Origin: an uncultured Clostridia bacterium
GTDB lineage: Bacteria > Bacillota > Clostridia > Oscillospirales > Ruminococcaceae
Assembly (NCBI GenBank): GCA_947627455.1
Contig: CANQWC010000016.1
Span: 1 to 44,842 of the forward strand
Length of the DNA stretch: 44,842 nt
Direction of reading: 5' to 3'
Shown here: in pieces, positions 1 through 8,330 of the stretch
Layout: the number at the start of each line of letters is the position of its first letter
How positions within the stretch are numbered: position 1 is the first letter of the stretch
The notes under the pieces: model-generated
Database searches by the model: none
Seen by the model: the letters and a program-made list of their open reading frames with translations, nothing else
What the model was told of the DNA's origin: nothing
Position numbers and translations under genes: made by a program

Positions 1-368
<368 letters not shown>

Positions 369-550
369 AGTTGTATCCTAAAAGCTTTCGCTTCTAAAAT
401 CTCAGTTCATTACTGACTTCGCAATTTTTTTCTTAGGTCCTTGCGTGTGACCTTCGCTTCTCTCAAAGCAATTTACAAGGGTTTGTATTCTCGTTCTGCT
501 GTTCAATTTTCAAGCTGCTGATTTGACGCCCTCTCAAGGGGTGCCCGACT
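369..550 (-). other. 16S rRNA leader
   Basis: This transcribed leader lies between the proximal rrn promoter and the mature 16S 5' end. It contains the phrase CTTGAAAATTGAACAGC that is common in rRNA operon leaders and spacers of Clostridia, and short self-complementary stretches that could form the processing stem. No ORF is credible here. Confidence 0.6.
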
Positions 551-579
551 ATTTTATCACAACAAAAAGCGTTTGTCAA
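551..579 (-). promoter_or_regulatory. rrn promoter P2 (proximal)
   Basis: On the reverse strand, -35 TTGACA (574-579) and -10 TAAAAT (551-556) are separated by exactly 17 bp. It lies about 180 bp upstream of the 16S 5' end, in an AT-rich stretch. Confidence 0.85.
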
Positions 580-654
580 TACCTTTTCAAAAAATATTTT
601 CAAAAATTTCTTGCTGTAAAGCTTTCGGGCTTGTCTTTGAGGGACAGCTTTGTT

Positions 655-683
655 AATATACCACTTTTCTTCCGCCCTGTCAA
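655..683 (-). promoter_or_regulatory. rrn promoter P1 (distal)
   Basis: On the reverse strand, -35 TTGACA (678-683) and -10 TATATT (655-660) are separated by 17 bp. With P2 it forms a tandem promoter pair, the usual arrangement for a growth-rate-controlled rRNA operon. The distal -35 box lies only about 30 bp after the stop of the DHHW gene. Confidence 0.85.
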
Positions 684-714
684 GAGGAAAATCGAAATTT
701 TTTCAAAAAATTTT

Positions 715-1890
715 TTATTCTCGGATTTCGGGCGTTTTTTCGCCAAAATCCGCCTCTAATTTGACAAGGTTCCCGTCGGAAGCGAAATTGCTCGCGTTAT
801 AAAGCACCAGCACGCGGTCAAAGCTGCTCGGGTCGACATAATCCGAGAGCTTCATCATATACCTCATATCGGCGAGAACCACCTTTGAAAAGTGCTTCGC
901 AAGCAGAGGCGCAAAGCAGTTCGCGTAGGAATCCTTGATGATCAGCACCGAGCCGCCGCCCGCGTTTGAATCGATCTCGACAAGCGGAGCGTTCGGGCCC
1001 AAAAAGCTGAGGTACTTGTCTTTTTTCGCGAGATATTCGCGGAAATACACGCCTTCGTGCTCGGCCGTGCTGCCGTCGGCCGAGGTTATTTTTACCGATG
1101 TCACCTCTGCCCCGCCCGATGAGTAAAAATCGACCGTGTCGGGCTCAACCTCGTCGGTCAGAACCTTAGAGTGATACGAGCCCAAAAAGCTATGGTCTGC
1201 GTGTTCGATGTCTATTTTGTCGAGGGTCACGGGGTTATACCCGAGCCGCCGCATATACTCCGAGTACGCGATATAAGCCCCGTAGGCCGTCCAGTGGTGG
1301 TCGGTGCGGTAGTAGATATAATTTTCACGCTCGCGATATAAAACGTCGTACACATCGATCGCCTGAATCCCCTCGCCGAGCCCCGAGTAGACATAGTTTA
1401 TAAGCCGCCTCTGCTCCTGATCTGGGGTATAGGACGGCAGCCTGTCCGAGTATATCTGCGCCGAGGTCGGGACTATCATCACGCCCAACTTTCCGCCGAG
1501 GGTCTTCCCGAGCGAGTTTATCGCCGCGACCGAGCGGTCGACCTTATCATAATCAATTGGTTCTGCGACCTCAAAGAGCCTGCCGTCAGAGAAATAAACG
1601 CCGCTGATCTCATCGTGGCCCAAAAGCCTCTCAAGCTTTGTGCGAAGCGATATCCACCCGTTTCTGAGCACAAAATGCTCGCGTGAATATTCCGAGAGCC
1701 CCTCAGAATATCCGCCAGAAAACCACGAAGATGCCGAAAGCTTCGGCGCCTCGGCAAGATATCTGTTCTCCTCTTCCGAGAAGTCCGCCTTTTTGCTGAT
1801 GATAGTTGAAACCGCCATCACCGCTATCAGCGCGAAAAACAGCGCGGTATTGAATATCGCGGAGAGCTTTTTTACGTTCAGCCCGCTCAC
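715..1890 (-). CDS. DHHW family protein (AlgJ/AlgX-like SGNH acetyl-transfer partner)
   Basis: A 391-aa protein with one N-terminal membrane anchor (about residues 11-31) and an extracytoplasmic domain. The family-defining DHHW motif is at residues 197-200 (RTDHHWTAYGAY), and a KDSYANCFAPLL stretch nearer the C-terminus resembles the GDSx nucleophile block of the AlgJ/AlgX SGNH hydrolase fold. Such proteins act outside the membrane, receiving acyl groups from an MBOAT partner and placing them on exported polysaccharide or cell-wall polymer. The gene starts with GTG, 21 bp after the MBOAT gene ends, so the two are almost certainly one transcription unit. The substrate cannot be told from sequence. 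Confidence 0.85.
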   Translation of the reverse strand: MSGLNVKKLSAIFNTALFFALIAVMAVSTIISKKADFSEEENRYLAEAPKLSASSWFSGGYSEGLSEYSREHFVLRNGWISLRTKLERLLGHDEISGVYFSDGRLFEVAEPIDYDKVDRSVAAINSLGKTLGGKLGVMIVPTSAQIYSDRLPSYTPDQEQRRLINYVYSGLGEGIQAIDVYDVLYRERENYIYYRTDHHWTAYGAYIAYSEYMRRLGYNPVTLDKIDIEHADHSFLGSYHSKVLTDEVEPDTVDFYSSGGAEVTSVKITSADGSTAEHEGVYFREYLAKKDKYLSFLGPNAPLVEIDSNAGGGSVLIIKDSYANCFAPLLAKHFSKVVLADMRYMMKLSDYVDPSSFDRVLVLYNASNFASDGNLVKLEADFGEKTPEIRE

Positions 1891-1911
1891 CCCCTACTAT
1901 TATAATATATA

Positions 1912-3384
1912 CTAAAAGTTGAAATACAGGAAAGGATTATACCCTTCGTTTACAAGATAAGCCGTCGAGGCTATCAGCAGGCAGAGCGTCACCGTCGGCC
2001 TGACTATATCGAAGATGTTTATTTTCACCCCTGCGGCCGAGAGCTTGCTGTCTATCTTTTCGCGGAAATTCCCCGAAGCGTCCGACGCGAAGAATATGCA
2101 AAGCGACATGGTAAGCGAATATTCGCAGATAAGCCTGAAGCTCTCCCTGTCGGCGAAAGCCCCGCCCCCGCCGAACATCGCGGAATAAAACCCGCCTGCC
2201 GATGAAAGCGTCGGCGTGTCGAAGAGCACCCAGCCGAATATCACCGCAAGAATCGTGTAAAGCCAGCGGAAGAAGTCAGGCAGCTTCTCAAGCGCCTTTC
2301 CCAAAAAGAGTTTTTCCGCGATGATGAGCACCCCGAACCACGCTCCCCAAAGCACAAAGTTGAGGCTTGCCCCGTGCCAAAGCCCCGTCAGAAGCCAGAC
2401 TATCGCCAGATTTCTGACCGTTTTAAGCGTGCCCTCTCTGCTCCCGCCGAGGGGGATATAGACATAGCTTTTAAACCACCCGCCGAGGGTCATATGCCAC
2501 CGCCGCCAGAATTCGCGGACGCTCTTTGAGGTATACGGCAGGTCGAAGTTCTCGGGGAATTCAAACCCGAGCATCTTCCCGAGGCCGATTGCCATATCCG
2601 AATACCCCGAGAAGTCAAAGTAAAGCTGAAGCGCAAACGCGACTATCCCGAGCCAAGCCGTAAGCGCGGCCATCTCGCTGAAATCTTCGGCCTTGACCTC
2701 TGCCCAAAGCCTGCCGATGCCGTTCGCCAAAAGAACCTTTTTCGCGAGCCCCCTCGTGAACCTTGTGACCCCCTCCGAAAGCCCCGAGGCGCTCACCGAC
2801 CTGTTTTCAAGCCGCTCCGAGACCTCGCTGTAACGAACGATAGGCCCCGCGACTATCTGCGGGAACATCGTAACATAAGCCCCGAAATTCACAAAGCTCC
2901 TCTGAACGCTTATTTTTCTGAGGTATAGGTCGATGGTGTATGACATGCTCTGGAACGTGAAGAACGAAATACCTATCGGCAGAACTATCGCCGAGAGCGA
3001 AAAACGCGTCCCGAAGAGCGCGTTTGATATCCCCGCCCAGATGTTTGCGGGCAGCGCGGTTCTGAATACCGAGTTTATGATCTCGGCAAAAAACGCCGTA
3101 TACTTGAACACTCCCAAAAGCCCGAGGTTCATTATCACCGAGGCGCAGAGGCAGAGCTTTCTTATCTTCGGCTCGGCGTCGTGCTTCGTCATCAAAAGCC
3201 CCGCGAAATAATCAATCGCGCAGGAGGCGAGCAGCACAAAGACGTAAATCGGCTCACCGAAGGCATAAAAAACCAGCCCCGAGGCAAAAAGCGCGGCGTT
3301 TCTGAATTTTTTCGGCGCAAGCGTGCAAAGCAGCAGCGCCGCGGGAAGATAGAAATACAAAAATTCAACCGATGAAAAAACCAA
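1912..3384 (-). CDS. MBOAT family O-acyltransferase (AlgI-like)
   Basis: A 490-aa polytopic membrane protein of normal AlgI/DltB/PatA length. It shows the MBOAT hallmarks: EFWRRWHMTL around residue 297 and the catalytic-histidine segment TGLWHGASLNFVLWG (His about 337), plus a PQIVAGPIVRY segment. The family moves acyl groups from the cytoplasm to periplasmic or surface polymers. A TTG start is chosen because AAGGAGGGG lies 7 nt upstream and the N-terminus MVFSSVEFLYFYLP is the family's usual one. It pairs with the DHHW gene downstream; the upstream toprim gene ends 37 bp away. Confidence 0.92.
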   Translation of the reverse strand: MVFSSVEFLYFYLPAALLLCTLAPKKFRNAALFASGLVFYAFGEPIYVFVLLASCAIDYFAGLLMTKHDAEPKIRKLCLCASVIMNLGLLGVFKYTAFFAEIINSVFRTALPANIWAGISNALFGTRFSLSAIVLPIGISFFTFQSMSYTIDLYLRKISVQRSFVNFGAYVTMFPQIVAGPIVRYSEVSERLENRSVSASGLSEGVTRFTRGLAKKVLLANGIGRLWAEVKAEDFSEMAALTAWLGIVAFALQLYFDFSGYSDMAIGLGKMLGFEFPENFDLPYTSKSVREFWRRWHMTLGGWFKSYVYIPLGGSREGTLKTVRNLAIVWLLTGLWHGASLNFVLWGAWFGVLIIAEKLFLGKALEKLPDFFRWLYTILAVIFGWVLFDTPTLSSAGGFYSAMFGGGGAFADRESFRLICEYSLTMSLCIFFASDASGNFREKIDSKLSAAGVKINIFDIVRPTVTLCLLIASTAYLVNEGYNPFLYFNF

Positions 3385-3421
3385 CCCGCGCCCCTCCTTA
3401 AAATTATTTTCCTGCGGAAAA

Positions 3422-3997
3422 TTATTTTCCTACGGCTTTTTTATACTCCTCAAAGCTCATCGAGCTGTTTAAAACGTCCAACAGCCCCGAGACCGAAAGC
3501 CTCTCGGGCAGCCCGAGCCTTTTTAAGAGCTCGGCCCGCTTTTTTGAGGCGTCGCCGCCCCCGAAAAGCCCGTCGTCATAAAGGTCTGTCCTTGTGATCT
3601 TTCTTCTGTCCTCGGCCCTTTCGCCGATAACTCCCGCTCTTTCAAGCGCCTCGGCGATAACCCGCTCCGAGACCCCCTCGACGCCCAGCTTTCCCTCTGC
3701 CGATGGCTTTTGCTTGCGCTTTTCTTTGCCGAAGATGTCGGGAATATAGGCGCTTTTGACCTCGCCGCTGTTTACTATCCCCTTGATATAGCCGCGAATG
3801 CGAAAGCCCGCCGAGTCGCTGTCGGTGAGAATTATTATCCCGCCGTGCTCGGCATACCACCGAAGAAGCGCCTTTGTCTCATCGCTTTTAAAAACCCCGA
3901 AGCCGCCCGTCGTGATTATCGGGCAGTCGACCATACGCGAGAGCTTGATTTTGTCATATTTTCCCTCGACCACGATGGCGCCGTCAATGTGTATCAT
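3422..3997 (-). CDS. Toprim domain protein, RNase M5-like
   Basis: A 191-aa protein with an N-terminal toprim domain: the catalytic Glu in VVEGKYDKIKL (E11) and the DxD acid pair in LTDSDSAG (D59, D61). The C-terminal half resembles the DUF4093 extension of ribonuclease M5, which matures the 5S rRNA 5' end. Length fits RnmV. RNase M5 genes usually sit by the rsmA (ksgA) dimethyltransferase; here the gene follows holA and overlaps it by 4 bp (ATGA), so expression is probably coupled. A different toprim nuclease or primase-like role cannot be excluded. Confidence 0.75.
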   Translation of the reverse strand: MIHIDGAIVVEGKYDKIKLSRMVDCPIITTGGFGVFKSDETKALLRWYAEHGGIIILTDSDSAGFRIRGYIKGIVNSGEVKSAYIPDIFGKEKRKQKPSAEGKLGVEGVSERVIAEALERAGVIGERAEDRRKITRTDLYDDGLFGGGDASKKRAELLKRLGLPERLSVSGLLDVLNSSMSFEEYKKAVGK

Positions 3998-5058
3998 ATT
4001 CCACCGCCGTAGTTGAGCATTCTTGTTACCGCCTCTTCAAGAAGAATTCTGCGGTCTGTCTTTTTCGATTTCATGTCGATGTCGCAGTCTGATATCACCC
4101 TGAGACAGTACCGAAGCTTTTCAACGGGTATCGCCTGACAGTCTCTGAGCGCGTTTCTCACGGCGAATTCCCTGCCCCGATATGAAAAGTCCGAGAGTAT
4201 ATCCGCCTCGCCCCGCCCGCTTATAAGCGCAAGCTTAGCGCGGTAGAGGTCTGTAAAAGCCCCGCCGATGACCGCCAAAAGCGAAATGCTCTCCTGCTGC
4301 TTCGAGCAGAGGTCTGAAAGAATGCTGAAAACCGCCGCCCTGTTCCCCGAAGTCACCGCTCGGGCAAGCTTATAGGCGTCGGTGTCAAGCTGACCCGCGA
4401 CAAGCTCGCGAACGTCGGCGTCGTCTATCTCTCCTCCCGATTTATACGCGCAGAGCTTTTCAAGCTCGTTATTTATCATCAAAAGGTTGCAAAGGCAGGC
4501 CTCGGCAAGGCTCAGCGAAGCCGAGCGGGTTATCGAAGCGCCGCCCTTTTCCGCCCTCGCCTGAATATACTTCACAAGCTCCTGCGGGCGCTTATATGAA
4601 AACTCGACCGCCGCCCCGCCGCACTTCACAACATGCTCGGCGAGCTTTGAATTCTTCGCGGTGAGGGTCTTTTTCCCGCCGCAGAGGTCCACCCCCGTGG
4701 CATAGAATATAACCGTCACGGTCTCGCCGTCAAGGTCTGAAAGCGCGCCCTGAACAAGCTTCAGATCCTCGGCGCTGACGCTGTCGGCGTTGAAGTCGTT
4801 GACCGAGGCGACCACCCTCTCGGCGAACATCGGAAGCGAGGCGCAGACGTCTGAAAATTCCGACGCGTCAAACTCGCTCCCCGCAAAAAAGTGAAAGTTA
4901 AGGTCCTTGGCGTCGTCGGGCACAAGCTTCGCGACAAGCTTTTTAACGACGCTCTCAAGCGTTGCCACGTCCTTTCCGAAGAAGAAATAGCAGGGCTTAA
5001 TATCGCCCGAACGTATTTGTTTATAGAGCTCCTGCTCGCCCAAAAGCTTAACCGCCAC
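3994..5058 (-). CDS. holA: DNA polymerase III subunit delta
   Basis: A 354-aa protein matching HolA in length and pattern: an N-terminal AAA+-like domain beginning with CYFFFGKD and a C-terminal helical collar containing LAEACLCNLLMINNELEKL, the typical delta-subunit signature region. The subunit belongs to the clamp loader that opens the beta ring and puts it on DNA. The gene overlaps the end of comEC by 11 bp and the toprim gene by 4 bp; comEC-holA adjacency is very common in Firmicutes. Confidence 0.9.
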   Translation of the reverse strand: MAVKLLGEQELYKQIRSGDIKPCYFFFGKDVATLESVVKKLVAKLVPDDAKDLNFHFFAGSEFDASEFSDVCASLPMFAERVVASVNDFNADSVSAEDLKLVQGALSDLDGETVTVIFYATGVDLCGGKKTLTAKNSKLAEHVVKCGGAAVEFSYKRPQELVKYIQARAEKGGASITRSASLSLAEACLCNLLMINNELEKLCAYKSGGEIDDADVRELVAGQLDTDAYKLARAVTSGNRAAVFSILSDLCSKQQESISLLAVIGGAFTDLYRAKLALISGRGEADILSDFSYRGREFAVRNALRDCQAIPVEKLRYCLRVISDCDIDMKSKKTDRRILLEEAVTRMLNYGGGI

Positions 5059-7033
5059 TTCCGATCTCCTCCAATCTTATCTCCCTGATGACGTCTCCCT
5101 TAAAAACCTTTTCGCCCTTTCCGAAAACGGTCAGCCCGTCGAGCAGGCTGATGTCGCCCTCGCCGTCCTGCGATATCACAACGCTTCTGCCGCCCGAGCT
5201 CACCCTTGCGCCGCCGCCGAAAAATTCAATGTCAAGCCCGAGCGCTTCAATTTTCGTTCCCTCGCCGATATTCCCGACGGGTATCGCCCCGCCGAAGACA
5301 TATTCATCGCCGAAGAGAAAAATATTATCGGGCCTCACGCTCAGCGAAGAATAACCCGAGTATGCCGACGCGCCGTTTTCGAGTATCGCCGCAAAGCTCA
5401 CTCTTCTCACGCCGCTTCTCTCCAGAACCCCGCCGATGCCCTCGGCCGAGCCGTCAAAGTCAATTATAATACATTCCGCGCCTTTTCGCAATACCGCAGA
5501 GTGAGAATCCCCGCGAGAAAGCGCGGTTATCACAACGTCGTTTCCTGTCGCGATGCCGATAACGCCGTAAATCGCCATCACCGCGGCGGCGGAGAACACC
5601 GCGAATTTGGCGGGTTTTCTTGTGTTTTTCGTGATGAGCGCCAAAAACACGGTCATCTCCGCGAATATTGCCGCGCTCACCGCCACGGACCTTATCCCTA
5701 AGGGTATGTACGCAAACGGCAGCTTTGAGATCGCCCCGCAGAGAAAAATCACCGCCCTGCAAAGTATTCCCGCAAGCTTTATCGGCCAAACAAACGCGCA
5801 GCCGCTCAGCGCAAAGACCATTCCGAGCACCACCGCAAGCGTGCAGAGCGGCACCGCGAAAAGGTTTGTAAGCGGCGCTGCCACCGAGAGCTCGTCGAAA
5901 AAGAGCATACAAAACGGCGCAGTCGCGAGCGACGCGCAGGCCGAAGCCGTCACCGCCCGAAGAATTCTGCCCCTGATGCCGAACTCGCGCCAAACCGCGG
6001 GCGCCGCCACCCCTACCCCGAAAACTCCCGCCAGCGACAGCAAAAGCGAGCTGTCCGCGGCGGCATAGGGGTTCGCGAGGGTCATCAAAAACCCGCATAG
6101 ACAAAGGGTGTTGAGCGTGTCGGTCCGCCTCAGCGCCACCGATGATATTATCGCGACGCTCATCATTATCCCCGCGCGAATCGCCGAGACCCTCAGCCCC
6201 GAAAATATCACAAACGCTACCACCGCCGCCTCGGTCAGAACCGCCCGAAGCAGCCTCGGCGCCCTTAATTTTCTCATCAAAACCGCTGCCGCGAGCGCCG
6301 CCGCCGAGACGTGAAGCCCCGACACCGCCGCGATATGCCCTGCGCCCGCGCGGTTTAGTTTAAGCCGAAGCCCGTCCGAAAATGCGGTTCTGTCGCCCGT
6401 CACCGTCGCCGCCAAAAGCTCGCCCGCCTCACCCGAGACCTGCCGCCGAATGTTCTGCGAGACCTTTCGCGAATACCCCCTCAGAACCGCCGACAAAGAG
6501 CCCTCGGACGGCGTGATTTCCGCTTCCGATGCGCTCGCCGTGATGGTTATTCCGTCGGGAAGATAATACTCCCTCGACCTGAAAAAATCGCTGTCAGAAA
6601 GCGCCGAAGCCCTCGCGCGAACAGCTACCTCATCGCCGTAGCCGCCGTTGAAATCCCGAATATAAACGAGCGCCTTTGTCCCGATGCCGCCGACGCTGCC
6701 CTTTACCGTGACGGCGGGGCGATCGCCCGAGGTGAAATCCAAAACTCTTCCCGTGATGACCGTTTCGGCGCCGTCGAGGGCCTCAAGGGGCAGAAGCTTC
6801 ATCGCGGTATAGGCAGAGGAATAGGCTACGGCCGCCGCAAAAGCGCAGAAAAACACCGCGGCGCGTGCCCGAAACCGAAGCCGCGAAAAAATCGCCGCTG
6901 CGCAAAGTAAGCCCGAGGCCGCGCATAAAACTGCCGCCCCGCCAAGCCCGAGCGGCCCGCTCACGCATAGATAAAAGGCCAAAAACAGCCCCGAAAGCCA
7001 CCCCGCCGAAAGCGGTATCATTTTCCGCATCAC
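5048..7033 (-). CDS. comEC: ComEC/Rec2 family DNA-uptake channel protein
   Basis: A 661-aa membrane protein. The central competence domain carries GAGHIAAVSGLHVS, the conserved ComEC motif, followed by many membrane helices. Canonical ComEC imports single-stranded DNA during transformation. The C-terminal part corresponding to the metallo-beta-lactamase domain begins VVITALSRGDSHSAVLRKG but has no HxHxDH metal-binding motif, so it looks degenerate. Start is GTG 7033 or ATG 7030, about 7-9 nt after a GGGGG Shine-Dalgarno. It is the first gene of the comEC-holA-toprim run. Confidence 0.88.
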   Translation of the reverse strand: MMRKMIPLSAGWLSGLFLAFYLCVSGPLGLGGAAVLCAASGLLCAAAIFSRLRFRARAAVFFCAFAAAVAYSSAYTAMKLLPLEALDGAETVITGRVLDFTSGDRPAVTVKGSVGGIGTKALVYIRDFNGGYGDEVAVRARASALSDSDFFRSREYYLPDGITITASASEAEITPSEGSLSAVLRGYSRKVSQNIRRQVSGEAGELLAATVTGDRTAFSDGLRLKLNRAGAGHIAAVSGLHVSAAALAAAVLMRKLRAPRLLRAVLTEAAVVAFVIFSGLRVSAIRAGIMMSVAIISSVALRRTDTLNTLCLCGFLMTLANPYAAADSSLLLSLAGVFGVGVAAPAVWREFGIRGRILRAVTASACASLATAPFCMLFFDELSVAAPLTNLFAVPLCTLAVVLGMVFALSGCAFVWPIKLAGILCRAVIFLCGAISKLPFAYIPLGIRSVAVSAAIFAEMTVFLALITKNTRKPAKFAVFSAAAVMAIYGVIGIATGNDVVITALSRGDSHSAVLRKGAECIIIDFDGSAEGIGGVLERSGVRRVSFAAILENGASAYSGYSSLSVRPDNIFLFGDEYVFGGAIPVGNIGEGTKIEALGLDIEFFGGGARVSSGGRSVVISQDGEGDISLLDGLTVFGKGEKVFKGDVIREIRLEEIGSGG

Positions 7034-7365
7034 GTCTCATGCCCCCTTTGCACATATATGGGTATTATACTACTTCTGCGCGAAAAGGTCAACAAAAGAT
7101 GCGGCCTTGATGTGGCCTAAACGGCCACATCAAGAAGTTAGAAGTTAGAAATTAGAAGTTAGAGGGCAGAAATCAGACCTCTATCCTCTATCCTCTATCC
7201 TCTATTTCTCTATCATCTAACTTCTATCTTCTATCCTTTTGATGCAGCCCAATCGGCCGCAGCAAAGCAGGGTATAAATCCCCCGCACCTCTTTTAGCTT
7301 TTCAACCCTCTTTCAACATCTTTTTCAACTGCCCCGTTTTCCCCGTTGTTGAAAACCTGCGAAAA
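7034..7365. repeat. Intergenic repeat region: palindromes and inverted 7-bp tandem arrays
   Basis: No gene is visible. A perfect palindrome at 7106-7134 has 12-bp arms (CTTGATGTGGCC) and a 5-nt loop. It is followed by purine-type 7-mers (GAAGTTA, GAAATTA) at 7134-7165, then pyrimidine-type 7-mers (CCTCTAT several times, then CTTCTAT) at 7181-7237. A degenerate copy of the palindrome (TTGATGCAGCC...GGCCGCAGCAA) lies at 7239-7265. The two 7-mer arrays are in opposite polarity and could pair. Related pieces occur at 11345-11406 and 16950-17013. Confidence 0.8.
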
Positions 7366-7397
7366 GCCCGCCGAGACAGCGCTCAGCGGGCCTTTTT
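7366..7397 (-). terminator. Terminator after the phosphoribosyltransferase gene (bidirectional form)
   Basis: GCCCGC pairs with GCGGGC at the ends of 7366-7391; the stem is flanked by TTTTC on the reverse strand and CCTTTTT on the forward strand. It lies just after the stop of the phosphoribosyltransferase gene at 7408 and can serve the alaS-HIT-phosphoribosyltransferase unit. Confidence 0.7.
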
Positions 7398-7407
7398 ACT
7401 TCGCTTT

Positions 7408-7953
7408 TTACTTAAAGAACAGCGGCAGCTCCTCAAGGAAGATGAGGTCATCGCGCTTGGCGGCGTCGCCCTCGGCGAGAACGGCCGCCTGCCCGACGAT
7501 GGTTCCGCCCGTGTGGCCGATCAGCTTGTGAAGCGCCTCAAGGCTCTCGCCCGTCGAGACAACGTCGTCGACAATGAGAATCCTCTTGCCGTTCATATAA
7601 TCCGCCTCGTTCCTGTCGAGCCAGAGCTTCTGGTCGGCGGCGGTGGTTATCGAGCGAACATCGACCGAGATCGGGTCATGCATATAAAGCTTCGCCATTT
7701 TTCTCGCAACGATGTACTTCATGCCGTTGCCCTTCTGCCTCGCCATTTCATAGGCAAGCGGAATGCCCTTCGACTCGGCGGTGACGATAACGTCGAAGTC
7801 GGGAACCTTTTTAAGCAGCGCCTCGGCGCACGCGACGGTGAGCTCGACGTCGGAAAACATGATGAATCCCGCGATGCTCAGGTGCTCGTTTACGGGGCAT
7901 ATCGCAAGCTTTCTCTCAAGCCCCGCGACCTTTAAATTGTAATATTCAGCCAT
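7408..7953 (-). CDS. Purine-type phosphoribosyltransferase (adenine phosphoribosyltransferase-like)
   Basis: A 181-aa protein with the PRPP-binding signature RILIVDDVVSTGES at about residues 124-137 and the flanking pattern of the APRT/xanthine PRTase group (VTAESKGIPLAYEMAR; VARKMAKLY). Such enzymes join a purine base to PRPP to make the nucleotide (salvage). Exact base preference cannot be read from sequence; adenine is the best guess. It starts 15 bp after the HIT gene and is last in the alaS-HIT-PRT unit, followed by a hairpin terminator. Confidence 0.8.
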   Translation of the reverse strand: MAEYYNLKVAGLERKLAICPVNEHLSIAGFIMFSDVELTVACAEALLKKVPDFDVIVTAESKGIPLAYEMARQKGNGMKYIVARKMAKLYMHDPISVDVRSITTAADQKLWLDRNEADYMNGKRILIVDDVVSTGESLEALHKLIGHTGGTIVGQAAVLAEGDAAKRDDLIFLEELPLFFK

Positions 7954-7968
7954 TGATTTATCCTCCTG

Positions 7969-8316
7969 TCAGATATTGTCACACATAACGCCGAGCGCCC
8001 TTCCGCCAAGAAGGTGGAAATGCAGGTGAAAAACCGTCTGACCCGCGTCGGGACCGCAGTTTGAAACCACTCGCCAGCCGTTTTCAAGATTTTTTTCTTT
8101 TGCGATCTTCGCGATCGCCTCATAGATTTTGCCCACAACCGCCGAATTTTCGGGGGTTATCGCCGCGGCAGAGGGAATATGCGTCTTCGGCACGAATAAA
8201 ATGTGCGTCGGCGCAACGGGCGCGATGTCCTCAAAAGCATAGCAATACTCGTCCTCGTATACCTTTTTCGAGGGTATCTCCCCGCTGATGATTTTGCAGA
8301 ATAAGCAGTCGTTCAT
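7969..8316 (-). CDS. HIT family nucleotide hydrolase (HinT-like)
   Basis: A 115-aa protein of normal HinT length. The histidine triad HLHFHLL is at residues 97-103 (H97, H99, H101), with an N-terminal zinc-type CLFC pair (C4, C7). The family hydrolyses adenosine phosphoramidates and related nucleotide conjugates; in bacteria HinT can remove AMP from lysyl-AMP type adducts. It lies 14 bp after alaS, which fits a housekeeping role near aminoacyl-adenylate chemistry, though that link is inference. Confidence 0.93.
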   Translation of the reverse strand: MNDCLFCKIISGEIPSKKVYEDEYCYAFEDIAPVAPTHILFVPKTHIPSAAAITPENSAVVGKIYEAIAKIAKEKNLENGWRVVSNCGPDAGQTVFHLHFHLLGGRALGVMCDNI

Positions 8317-8330
8317 AAAGCTCTACCTCC

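Noticed and set aside
369-718. 78-aa ORF at 523-759
   Set aside because: It runs antisense through both rrn promoters and the leader.
5460-6104. 214-aa ORF inside comEC in another frame
   Set aside because: Arginine/glycine-rich shadow of a GC-rich gene; ComEC motifs are in the main frame.
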